Source: Acidobacteriota bacterium (GTDB lineage: Bacteria > Acidobacteriota > UBA4820 > DSQY01). Taken from it: a DNA stretch of 5,782 nucleotides. The stretch is from positions 1 through 5,782 of the forward strand of contig JAEMPZ010000044.1 of assembly GCA_022759065.1 (NCBI GenBank), written 5' to 3'. Shown in pieces: positions 1 through 5,782 of the stretch; position 1 is the stretch's first letter, and every line of letters begins with the position of its first letter. The notes beneath the pieces were generated by a model that did no database searches, was not told where the DNA came from, and saw nothing but the letters and a program-made list of their open reading frames with translations. A program made the position numbers and the translations under genes.

Positions 1-21
1 TGTTGAATTGTTGTACGATCT

Positions 22-37
22 TTCCTTAATCAAGGAA
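22..37. repeat. small perfect inverted repeat (hairpin) upstream of anmK
   Basis: TTCCTT (22-27) and AAGGAA (32-37) are perfect complements around a 4-base AATC loop, with a possible extra T-G pair outside. No T-run follows on either strand, so it does not look like a standard intrinsic terminator. It could be the remains of a terminator for a gene left of the window, an operator for anmK, or chance in an AT-rich stretch. The rest of 1-45 shows no gene. Confidence 0.35.
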
Positions 38-45
38 GTACCACA

Positions 46-83
46 ATTTAAAATTCAAAATTCAAAATTTAACATTCACCATT
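46..83. repeat. degenerate heptamer tandem array (ATTYAMM units)
   Basis: Five contiguous 7-bp units can be read: ATTTAAA (46-52), ATTCAAA (53-59), ATTCAAA (60-66), ATTTAAC (67-73) and ATTCACC (74-80), followed by a partial ATT (81-83). All fit ATTYAMM. The array sits 80-117 bases ahead of the anmK start in otherwise GC-rich DNA. It resembles the short tandemly repeated heptamers described from cyanobacteria and seen in other bacteria, although the coding genes here give no sign of a cyanobacterial host. A TAAAAT at 49-54 resembles a -10 box, but no good -35 element lies at the right distance, so promoter function is only a possibility. Confidence 0.8.
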
Positions 84-155
84 GCCTTCTCCCCCGCCTC
101 CGATTTCCCTGGCCCACTTGCCCATTGGGCGCTTTTGCCTTAGCATCTCCTCTGT

Positions 156-160
156 GGAGG
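156..160 (+). promoter_or_regulatory. ribosome binding site of anmK, deciding the start
   Basis: GGAGG lies 2 bases before ATG (163) and 5 bases before an in-frame GTG (166). It is the only good Shine-Dalgarno match near the N-terminal end of the conserved domain. It argues against the upstream in-frame TTG at 82, which would add a proline-rich stretch unlike AnmK. By spacing alone the GTG at 166 is slightly better than the ATG; the two differ by one residue. Confidence 0.65.
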
Positions 161-162
161 TC

Positions 163-1359
163 ATGGTGTTAGAACAGATACGTGAAAAGGGTGATGTTTT
201 GGCGATAGGGCTCATGTCCGGAACCTCAGCGGATGGGATTGACGTGGCCCTGGTAAAGGTTCACGGGGCGGGCCTGGACACTCAACTCGAGCTTCAGGCT
301 TTCGACGTGCTGCGCTTTTCGCCCGCGGTGCGCCAGCGCCTCCTTACGGCCATGGGCCCTAAAGGCGCCGGCAATATGGAGTTCTGCCTCCTTTCCTCGT
401 ACCTCGGCGAACTCTTCGCCCACGCCTGCCACCACATAGTCAAGAAAGCCAATGTCGCGATGGAGGACGTTGACATCATTGGCCTTCACGGACAAACGCT
501 ATACCACCACCCGAAACGGGAGAACATGCCTGGGTTCGCCGTCACCGGCACGATCCAGGCCGGATCGGCCGCTGTCGTCGCGGAGCGGACGGGCCGCCTC
601 GTGGTTTCCGATTTTCGGTCGCGCGACATGGCCGCCGGCGGCCAGGGCGCCCCGCTGGTACCTTACTTGGATTATATCCTCTACCGCCACCGCTCGCGCG
701 GGCGCGTGGCCGTCAACATCGGAGGGATAGCCAATGTTACGGCGATTCCGGCGGACAGCGAGCTTGATGCCATCATGGCTTTCGACACGGGGCCAGGCAA
801 CTGCCTGATTGACATGGCCGTATCGCGCTTGACAAACGGGACGCTGGCTTATGACGCCGGGGGAAAGATGGCGCTCGCCGGGAAAGTCAACCCGCCCCTT
901 CTGGACGCTCTCTTGAAACACCCTTTCTTCGCGCAGGCGCCGCCCAAATCGGCTGACAAAGCGGCTTTCGGCGAAGAGTTCCTTGGCCAGGCGCTCGCAG
1001 AGCATCCGGGCCTTCACCCAAATGACATCGTCGCCACCTTGACAGCGCTGACGGTTCGCACCATCCATTCCGCCTTGATGGAGCACGTTCTTCAGCGCAC
1101 ACGATACGAGGAGATGATCCTATCGGGCGGCGGCGCCCTCAACCCGGTTCTTGTCAGCGGGCTCCAACAGGCCATGCCCAAGCTCTTTATCACCCGGTCG
1201 GACGACTACTCGATTCCGTCCAAGGCGAAAGAGGCCGTAATGATGGCCTTCCTGGCGCACGAGACGGTCATGGGGCTCGCGGGGAATGTTCCCTCCGCGA
1301 CCGGCGCCGCGCGGCGGGTGATCCTGGGCAGCATCACTCCAGGCGCCCTTCCGGCGTGA
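163..1359 (+). CDS. anmK: anhydro-N-acetylmuramic acid kinase AnmK
   Basis: The enzyme uses ATP and water to open and phosphorylate 1,6-anhydro-N-acetylmuramic acid, giving MurNAc-6-phosphate. This is a cytoplasmic step of peptidoglycan recycling. The product from the ATG at 163 is 398 residues, against about 370 in E. coli. Visible family motifs are the N-terminal ATP-site signature GLMSGTSADGID (16-27), GLHGQT (107-112), DFRSRDMAAGGQGAPLVP (150-167), VNIGGIAN (184-191), FDTGPGN (207-213), SGGGALNP (321-328) and the C-terminal KEAVMMAFLA. Asp208 in DTGPGN aligns, from memory, with the general base Asp182 of the Pseudomonas aeruginosa enzyme. The extra length is mainly an N-terminal lead of about ten residues and small insertions. 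The stop codon overlaps the start of the downstream solute-binding protein gene, so the two are probably co-translated. No murQ etherase or nagZ is in the window. Family assignment is firm; the exact start is less so. Confidence 0.96.
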   Translation: MVLEQIREKGDVLAIGLMSGTSADGIDVALVKVHGAGLDTQLELQAFDVLRFSPAVRQRLLTAMGPKGAGNMEFCLLSSYLGELFAHACHHIVKKANVAMEDVDIIGLHGQTLYHHPKRENMPGFAVTGTIQAGSAAVVAERTGRLVVSDFRSRDMAAGGQGAPLVPYLDYILYRHRSRGRVAVNIGGIANVTAIPADSELDAIMAFDTGPGNCLIDMAVSRLTNGTLAYDAGGKMALAGKVNPPLLDALLKHPFFAQAPPKSADKAAFGEEFLGQALAEHPGLHPNDIVATLTALTVRTIHSALMEHVLQRTRYEEMILSGGGALNPVLVSGLQQAMPKLFITRSDDYSIPSKAKEAVMMAFLAHETVMGLAGNVPSATGAARRVILGSITPGALPA

Positions 1360-2936
1360 GACTTTTGAGCTTAGCGAAAAAGGGCAGTCCCTCAAAGGGC
1401 GGCCTGCGCGCTTTTTCGGCCTGCACGCTGGCTCTGGCCGCGCTGCTGGCGTTGGCCTTTTCTGCCTCGTGCTCGCGCGCTCCGCGCAAGGCCGAATTGA
1501 TTGTTGGAGTAGAGGAGGAGCCTATTAGCGTTGACCCGCGCGCGGGTTCCGACCAGGCTTCCGACCGCCTTTTCAAGCTGCTCTACCGCGGCCTTTTCAA
1601 GCCCGGCCCGAACCTTGAGCCGGAGCCGGACCTCGCTTCCTCTTGGGAACAAGCCTCCCCTTTAGTGTATCGGGTTAGAGTCGCCCCCGGAGTGCGCTTC
1701 TCGAACGGAAAGCCGCTCACGGCCCGCGACGCGGCCTTCACGATCGAGTCCATCAGAAGCGGAACGGTGCCTTCATACAGAAAAGGGGACATGGAAAGAA
1801 TCGCGTCTGTGGCGGCACTGTCCAACGATATTCTTGAAATCAGGCTCAATGAGCCATTCGCCCCCATCCTTCTTGCGCTAGACGCCGGCATAGTGCCGGA
1901 GGGGACGCCGCCGGATTCGGCTGTTCCTCCGCCCGGCTGCGGGGCCTACGTGCTCAAGGAACGAGTCCCCGGGCAGTGGCTCCTCTTCGAGGCGAACCCT
2001 TTCGCCATGCCCGCTCCCAAGTGTTCAACCATAGCATTCAAGGTCATTCCCGACCCCGTCGTCAGGGCGCTTGAATTGAAGAGGGGAAGCGTTGACCTGG
2101 TCGTCAACGATCTTCCGCCTGACAGCGTTGCCGCCTTTGCAAAGAAGGGATACACGGTCGCCCGCTCCAACGGGACAAATTACGCCTACTTGGGCTTCAA
2201 TTGCGCCAAACCGCCTTTGGACAGGGCCGGCGTCCGGAGAGCATTGGCGATGGCGATTGACAGGGACTCCATTCTCAAGTGGCTCTACCACGATCTCGGA
2301 AGGCCGGCCTCGGGGCTGCTATCGCCGGAGAATTGGGCCTTCAACCCAGCGGTGGCTTCGATCCCTTTCGATCCTTCGCGGGCTGAGGCGCTCCTTGACG
2401 CCTCCGGTCTGAAGAAGGGGACCGGCGGAACACGGCTGCGCCTCACCTACAAGACCTCCCAAAACAAGGTTTCACGCCAGCTTGCGGTGGCCATCCAGGG
2501 GCAACTCGCGCGCGTTGGAGTAATAATTGAAATTCAATCACTGGAATGGGGGACATTTTACGGCGACGTCCTTGAAGGGCGCTTTGACATTTACGGCCTG
2601 ACGTGGGTCGGCATCATGGACCCTGACGCCTTCAGGCTCAGGTTCGCGTCCAACGCCTTTCCGCCCGATGGCCTCAACCGCGGGCGCTACTCCAACCAAA
2701 GCGTTGACCGGCTCGTTGAAGCTGGCGCCGCCGAACCGGACCCGGCAAAGAGAAGGGCCATCTACGCCGAAGTCCAATCGCTCATCGCCGCGGACGTCCC
2801 TTACGTGAGCCTCTGGTGGCCGGACAACGTCGCGGTTGCAAAGCCTGGGCTCGCGCCGTTCGTCATTCCGCCGGACGGGAGTTTTGCCTTCCTCGCCTCT
2901 GTTGGGTGGAACTTTTCACAGGGAGGCAGGGATTAA
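1356..2936 (+). CDS. family 5 extracellular solute-binding lipoprotein (ABC transporter receptor, OppA/DppA-like)
   Basis: A 526-residue protein with the SBP_bac_5 fold pattern. A basic N-terminus (KK, K, R in 1-18) and a hydrophobic segment (about 19-35) end at Ser-Ala-Ser-Cys39, a plausible but non-canonical lipobox with Ser at -3. It is therefore probably a lipid-anchored periplasmic receptor. Family signatures follow: VGVEEEPISVDPR (50-62), LYRGLF (76-81), LEPEPDLASSW (87-97), the VRFSNGKPLTARDAAF region (113-128), RRALAMAIDR (294-303) and a C-terminal YSNQSVDRLVEAG (445-457). The GTG start overlaps the anmK stop as GTGA, which suggests translational coupling; no clear Shine-Dalgarno precedes it. 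An in-frame TTG at 1365 is an alternative. The family binds peptides, nickel, sugars and murein peptides; the ligand cannot be read here. The DppA-type Asp of the W-T-G-D motif is not seen: the sequence is W417-V-G-I-M-D-P. No permease or ATPase is in view. The gene ends inside a heptamer repeat. Confidence 0.92.
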   Translation: MRLLSLAKKGSPSKGGLRAFSACTLALAALLALAFSASCSRAPRKAELIVGVEEEPISVDPRAGSDQASDRLFKLLYRGLFKPGPNLEPEPDLASSWEQASPLVYRVRVAPGVRFSNGKPLTARDAAFTIESIRSGTVPSYRKGDMERIASVAALSNDILEIRLNEPFAPILLALDAGIVPEGTPPDSAVPPPGCGAYVLKERVPGQWLLFEANPFAMPAPKCSTIAFKVIPDPVVRALELKRGSVDLVVNDLPPDSVAAFAKKGYTVARSNGTNYAYLGFNCAKPPLDRAGVRRALAMAIDRDSILKWLYHDLGRPASGLLSPENWAFNPAVASIPFDPSRAEALLDASGLKKGTGGTRLRLTYKTSQNKVSRQLAVAIQGQLARVGVIIEIQSLEWGTFYGDVLEGRFDIYGLTWVGIMDPDAFRLRFASNAFPPDGLNRGRYSNQSVDRLVEAGAAEPDPAKRRAIYAEVQSLIAADVPYVSLWWPDNVAVAKPGLAPFVIPPDGSFAFLASVGWNFSQGGRD

Positions 2937-3045
2937 GGGTGAAGGGTTAAGGGTGAAGAAGTAAAGGGTAAAGGGTGAAGAAGTACCTTGAACCTCTTCA
3001 CCTCTTCACTCTTCACTCTTCACTCTTCACTCTTCACCTCTTCAC
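2937..3045. repeat. two-armed heptamer repeat array between convergent genes
   Basis: The left arm is purine-rich: GGGTGAA (2937), GGGTTAA (2944), GGGTGAA (2951), GAAGTAA (2958), one extra A, GGGTAAA (2966), GGGTGAA (2973), then GAAGTA. The right arm holds seven TCTTCAC units starting at 2995, 3003, 3010, 3017, 3024, 3031 and 3039. The five from 3003 to 3037 are perfect and adjacent; an extra C separates the first and last. The reverse complement of the right unit is GTGAAGA, matching the left GTGAAGG/GTGAAGA phase, so the arms could pair over about 48 bases with mismatches. The preceding bases 2930-2936 (GGATTAA) are one base from GGGTTAA and contain the stop codon of the upstream gene, so the array may start inside that gene. 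The 7-bp period and the lack of codon constraint argue against coding. Confidence 0.9.
2975..3001. terminator. hairpin core of the heptamer array, possible bidirectional terminator
   Basis: GTGAAGAAGT (2975-2984) and ACCTCTTCAC (2992-3001) pair with one A/C mismatch around a 7-base loop; the inner copy of the longer two-armed repeat. It lies between the stops of the solute-binding protein gene and etfA, where a shared terminator is expected. Neither strand has a T-run after the stem, so it is not a textbook intrinsic terminator. Role inferred from position and symmetry only. Confidence 0.4.
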
Positions 3046-3059
3046 GCTTCCTGCCGCCC

Positions 3060-4040
3060 TCACCCCTGCGCCTTGAGCGCCTTGACGGCTTCGGTCATCT
3101 TCGGCACCACCTCGAAAAGATCGCCGACGATGCCGTATGTGGCCACTTTGAAGATCGGCGCTTCCGGGTCTTTGTTGATTGCGACGATGACCTTTGACGT
3201 GGACATCCCGGCGAGGTGCTGGATGGCGCCGGAAATGCCGCAGGCAATGTAGAGCGTGGGAGAAACGACTTTTCCGGTCTGGCCCACCTGGTGTTCGTGG
3301 CCGATCCAGCCAGCGTCAACGGCGGCGCGAGAAGCTCCGACCGCGCCACCGAGAGGCTTTGCCAACTCCTCCAGTATCTTGTAATTCTCCGGCCCCTTCA
3401 TGCCGCGCCCGCCGGAAACGATTATGTCCGCCTCGGCAACGTCCAAAAGGCCTTCCTTCGAGACGAGGAGGTTTTCAACCACCGCCTTCACGTCTGAAGC
3501 CACGGCCGCGTTTTCGAGCTTCACCACCTGCGGCGTCTTGGGGCTCTCGGTGGCGGCGAAGACGTTGGGCCGAAGCGTCACGGCGTAAGGCTTCCCGGCC
3601 ACCGGCACGGCCGAGACGTAGGCCTTGCCAGAATAAACCGGCCGCTTGTAGGTCACGGCCCCATTTTCAACGGCGTAGCCCGTCACGTCGGACAGAAGCC
3701 CGATCTCGAGCCTTGCGGCAACGCGGGGGGCCAAATCCTTGCCCATGGCGGTCGCCGCGAACAAAATGGCATCCGCGCCGAAGACCTGTGCAGCCTTGCC
3801 GGTTCCCAGGCCATAGGCATCGGTGGAATAGTTGGCGAAAAGCGGATCGTCGCCGAGGTAGACCGTCTCAGCGCCATATTTGCCCGCCGCTTCCGAAATG
3901 GCCGAAATGCCCTGCCCGAGCACGACCGCGGCAAGCGCGCCGGAGGTCGCGTCACACAAAGCCCTACCCACCGAAAGCGCTTCCAGGGAAGCCTTCTTTA
4001 CTTTGCCGTCCCTCTGTTCAACGAACACTAGAATCTTCAT
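3060..4040 (-). CDS. etfA: electron transfer flavoprotein subunit alpha
   Basis: EtfA carries the FAD of the soluble EtfAB heterodimer, which passes electrons from flavin dehydrogenases such as acyl-CoA dehydrogenases to a membrane quinone oxidoreductase or another acceptor. The 326 residues match the usual length. The N-terminal domain begins [22 protein letters not shown]. The C-terminal FAD domain is very well conserved: [11 protein letters not shown] (209-219), [12 protein letters not shown] (235-246), QVGQTGKVV (251-259), [12 protein letters not shown] (268-279), NKDPEAPIF (289-297) and GIVGDLF (303-309). There is no ferredoxin-like extension. It starts at ATG 4040 with GGAGG six bases upstream and follows etfB by 23 bases, so it is the last gene of the minus-strand unit. 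Its stop faces the solute-binding protein gene across the heptamer array. Confidence 0.97.
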   Translation of the reverse strand: MKILVFVEQRDGKVKKASLEALSVGRALCDATSGALAAVVLGQGISAISEAAGKYGAETVYLGDDPLFANYSTDAYGLGTGKAAQVFGADAILFAATAMGKDLAPRVAARLEIGLLSDVTGYAVENGAVTYKRPVYSGKAYVSAVPVAGKPYAVTLRPNVFAATESPKTPQVVKLENAAVASDVKAVVENLLVSKEGLLDVAEADIIVSGGRGMKGPENYKILEELAKPLGGAVGASRAAVDAGWIGHEHQVGQTGKVVSPTLYIACGISGAIQHLAGMSTSKVIVAINKDPEAPIFKVATYGIVGDLFEVVPKMTEAVKALKAQG

Positions 4041-4046
4041 TGGTGT

Positions 4047-4051
4047 CCTCC
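4047..4051 (-). promoter_or_regulatory. ribosome binding site of etfA
   Basis: Read on the minus strand, GGAGG stands six bases before the ATG at 4040. It lies in the 23-base gap between the etfB stop and etfA and fixes the etfA start. The gap is too short for a separate promoter to be likely. Confidence 0.8.
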
Positions 4052-4063
4052 GTCGAGCGCCGG

Positions 4064-4855
4064 TCAGATGACCTTTGCTTCATCGTGAAGCAGATGGACC
4101 AGTTCCTTCACCTGCGCGTCTATCTCTCCGCCCAAAACCCTGCCTTCCGGCCGGGGAGGCGGCAATTCATAGCCCTTGACTGCAAACGCGGCGCCTGCTT
4201 TGCCCACCTGCGCCGGATCAATGCCCAGGTCCGCGGCCTTGAAAACCGTCACTTCCTTTTTCTTGGCGGCCATGATGCCCTTTAGCGAAGGGTAACGCGG
4301 CTCGTTGAGCCCCTTCTGGCAGGTGATGGCGCAAGGCATGGGCGCCTTGACAACTTCCACGCCTCCCTCGACCTCCCGGTGGCAGCGCACTACGCCCGCT
4401 TCGCCGTAATCTATCGCTGTAACGACGGTGACCACCGGAATGTTTAGAAGAGAGGCCACGAGGGAACCGACCTGCTGGTTGTCGTCGCCGACGGCGTGCT
4501 TGCCGAAGAAAATTATATCGAAGGGGGCCTTCTTGATCGCCTCGGCCAGAATTTTGGCGATTCCCTTCGCGTCGCTCCCCTCGAAACAGGGGTCGTTGCA
4601 AAGAACCGCCTTGTCGGCGCCCATCGCCAGCGCCTGCCGCAAGCTCTTGACTGCTTCGTCGTTTCCGACCGACAAAACGGTCACGGTCCCGCCGCCCTGT
4701 TTCTCCTTGAGCTGGAGCGCCGCTTCAACGGCGAACTCGTCATAGGGGTTTACGACCCAATTGGCCTCGCCCAGATCCAGGGCGTTGCCGCCAGAAGCCA
4801 CTTTCACCCGAGTTTCCGTGTCGGGGACGTGCTTGATACAGGCCAGAATGTTCAT
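4064..4855 (-). CDS. etfB: electron transfer flavoprotein subunit beta
   Basis: The beta subunit completes the EtfAB dimer, binds a second nucleotide (AMP in classical ETFs, a second FAD in bifurcating ones) and contacts partner dehydrogenases. The 263 residues are typical. Visible motifs are MNILACIKHVPDTE (1-14), NPYDEFAVEAAL (36-47), GKHAVGDDNQQVG (118-130) and the partner-recognition segment KGLNEPRYPSL (181-191), followed by IMAAKKKEV. Leu183 matches the leucine anchor of the human recognition loop. The nucleotide loop reads GDDNQQVG, closer to my recollection of the AMP-type human/proteobacterial loop (DDDCNQTG) than to the bifurcating clostridial type (DGDTAQVGP), so a non-bifurcating ETF is more likely but not proven. 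It lies 75 bases after fabF and 23 before etfA, in the same direction. Confidence 0.97.
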   Translation of the reverse strand: MNILACIKHVPDTETRVKVASGGNALDLGEANWVVNPYDEFAVEAALQLKEKQGGGTVTVLSVGNDEAVKSLRQALAMGADKAVLCNDPCFEGSDAKGIAKILAEAIKKAPFDIIFFGKHAVGDDNQQVGSLVASLLNIPVVTVVTAIDYGEAGVVRCHREVEGGVEVVKAPMPCAITCQKGLNEPRYPSLKGIMAAKKKEVTVFKAADLGIDPAQVGKAGAAFAVKGYELPPPRPEGRVLGGEIDAQVKELVHLLHDEAKVI

Positions 4856-4860
4856 TGACG

Positions 4861-4867
4861 CCTCCTT
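4861..4867 (-). promoter_or_regulatory. strong ribosome binding site of etfB
   Basis: Read on the minus strand, AAGGAGG stands five bases before the ATG at 4855. It is the best Shine-Dalgarno sequence in the window and suggests high etfB expression. Between it and the fabF stop (4868-4930) I see no convincing promoter or T-tailed terminator. A weak AGGGC/GCCCT stem (4921-4925 with 4934-4938) overlaps the fabF stop and lacks a T-run, so read-through from fabF is plausible. Confidence 0.85.
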
Positions 4868-4930
4868 TATTGATGGCTTGTCCCAAATTGCGGCTGCCTA
4901 AACTAGAATCGTCAGACCCAAGGGCGGGGC

Positions 4931-5782
4931 TTAGCCCTCCTCGTATTTCGAGAAAACGAGGCAGGCGTTTGTCCCCCCGAAACCAAACGAATTTGAAAGC
5001 GCGTGGCGAATCTCGCTTGCCCTGGAGACGTTAGGAGTACAGTCGAGCGGACAGTCAGGGTCAGGCGTGTCATAGTTGATGGTTGGCGGTACTACTTGGT
5101 CGCGAATGGCCATTATGCAGATAATGGCCTCGATCGCGCCGGCGGCACCCAAAAGGTGGCCCGTCATGCTTTTGGTGGATGAAAGAGCCGGGACATTGTC
5201 CCCGAAAACCTGCCTGATGGCCAGCGCCTCGGCCTTGTCGCCGGTAGGCGTGGCCGTCCCGTGGGTGTTTATGTAGCCTATTTCGCCTGGAGCGAGCCCG
5301 GCGTCCCTGATGGCGTTTTGCATGACCCGCCTCGGCCCGTCGCCATCCTCGGAGGGGGCGGTCATGTGGTAGGCGTCCCCGCTGGTTCCGTAGCCCGAAA
5401 GCTCGCAAAGGATGGGCGCGCCGCGCCGCTTGGCGTGCTCCAACTCCTCAAGAATCAGGACGCCCGCTCCTTCGCCCATGACGAAGCCGTCCCTGTCCTT
5501 GTCGTAGGGGCGCGAGGCCTTCTCCGGGGCGTCGTTGCGCGTCGAGAGAGCGCGCATTGCCGCGAACCCGGCGACCGCGAGAGGCGCGACGGCGGCTTCA
5601 GCGCCGCCGCTAATCATCACGTCCGCGTCCCCCCGCTGGATGATTCGAAGCGATTCGCCCACTGAATGCGACGACGTGGCGCAGGCCGTAACCGTTGAGA
5701 TGTTTGGCCCTTTCGCGCCGTATGCTATGGAGACCTGTCCGCTGGCCATGTTGATTATTATGCCTGGAATGAAGAAGGGTGA
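4931..5782 (-). CDS. fabF: 3-oxoacyl-ACP synthase II (FabF), 5' part cut by window edge
   Basis: FabF condenses malonyl-ACP with acyl-ACP in the elongation cycle of type II fatty acid synthesis in the cytoplasm. Only the C-terminal 283 codons are present. The frame is open to base 5782, and its first visible residues, [12 protein letters not shown], match the SPFFVPSTIVNM of E. coli FabF, so about 130 residues lie outside. The in-frame ATG at 5749 is internal, not the true start. All catalytic residues are visible, in fragment numbering: nucleophile Cys34 in VTACATSS (codon 5681-5683), His174 in [15 protein letters not shown], Lys204 and His209 in [16 protein letters not shown], and the C-terminal NSFGFGGTN (264-272). 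[12 protein letters not shown] is also typical. The gene is complete at its 3' end and followed in the same direction by etfB. The chance that it is a specialised polyketide-type synthase is low, given its close match to housekeeping FabF. Confidence 0.96.
   Translation of the reverse strand, partial: SPFFIPGIIINMASGQVSIAYGAKGPNISTVTACATSSHSVGESLRIIQRGDADVMISGGAEAAVAPLAVAGFAAMRALSTRNDAPEKASRPYDKDRDGFVMGEGAGVLILEELEHAKRRGAPILCELSGYGTSGDAYHMTAPSEDGDGPRRVMQNAIRDAGLAPGEIGYINTHGTATPTGDKAEALAIRQVFGDNVPALSSTKSMTGHLLGAAGAIEAIICIMAIRDQVVPPTINYDTPDPDCPLDCTPNVSRASEIRHALSNSFGFGGTNACLVFSKYEEG

Noticed and set aside
4..54. Sigma-70 promoter for anmK (TTGAAT at 4-9 or TAAAAT at 49-54)
   Set aside because: TTGAAT has no matching -10 at 16-18 bases, and TAAAAT has only a poor -35 candidate (TTAATC, 26-31) at the right distance; not strong enough to list as a feature.
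112..130. GCCCA/TGGGC palindrome ahead of anmK
   Set aside because: The 5-bp arms are short and expected by chance in GC-rich DNA; no other sign of an operator.
82..162. N-terminal extension of AnmK from TTG 82
   Set aside because: The added residues are proline-rich and unlike the family, the TTG overlaps the heptamer array edge, and a GGAGG site marks a start at 163 or 166.
499..1086. A 195-codon open frame on the - strand within anmK
   Set aside because: Shadow of the conserved AnmK reading frame; no ribosome site or family motif.
2937..3045. CRISPR array
   Set aside because: The repeats are 7 bp, directly adjacent and without unique spacers; no cas gene is present.
2988..3197. A 69-codon + strand frame with a repetitive Phe-Thr-Ser-Leu N-terminus
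   Set aside because: The repetitive part is just the translated TCTTCAC array, and the rest is antisense to the etfA C-terminus.
3194..4285. A 363-codon open frame on the + strand opposite etfA and the end of etfB
   Set aside because: It is antisense to two strongly conserved genes, is extremely rich in Arg and Pro, has no recognisable domain, and is what GC-rich third positions produce on the opposite strand.

Overview
The window looks like chromosomal DNA from a GC-rich, probably Gram-negative bacterium. Evidence for this is a peptidoglycan-recycling kinase (AnmK), a lipoprotein-type solute-binding protein, purine-rich Shine-Dalgarno sites (a full AAGGAGG before etfB) and strong G/C preference at third codon positions. 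Sequence alone does not fix the taxon. An anaerobic Desulfobacterota-like lineage or a related uncultured phylum would fit the electron-transfer flavoprotein and the solute-binding protein, but that is only an inference.

Layout. Bases 1-162 are non-coding and unusually AT-rich up to about base 80. They hold a small hairpin (22-37) and a short array of degenerate 7-bp repeats (46-83). On the + strand, anmK (163-1359) overlaps by four bases (GTGA) with a gene for a family 5 extracellular solute-binding lipoprotein (1356-2936). These two form a translationally coupled pair. On the - strand, read right to left, are the 3' two thirds of fabF (5782-4931, cut by the window edge), then etfB (4855-4064) and etfA (4040-3060). 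All three lie in one direction with short gaps, so they could be one operon. The two transcription units converge at 2937-3059. That gap is almost entirely filled by a second 7-bp repeat array with a purine-rich left arm and a complementary pyrimidine-rich right arm.

How the genes work together. AnmK phosphorylates 1,6-anhydro-MurNAc released during cell-wall turnover. Its tight coupling to a periplasmic solute receptor suggests that the receptor may bind a cell-wall fragment or another recycled solute, although no permease or ATPase gene is in view. FabF elongates acyl-ACP in type II fatty acid synthesis. EtfAB is a soluble flavoprotein electron carrier, usually for acyl-CoA dehydrogenases. 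Their adjacency joins fatty acid synthesis with a typical fatty acid oxidation or redox module.

I do not see a clearly new gene system. The most unusual signal is the pair of heptamer arrays bracketing the anmK/solute-binding-protein unit. Both fit one loose unit, TTYAMYN-like, and the second forms a long imperfect inverted repeat exactly between convergent genes.
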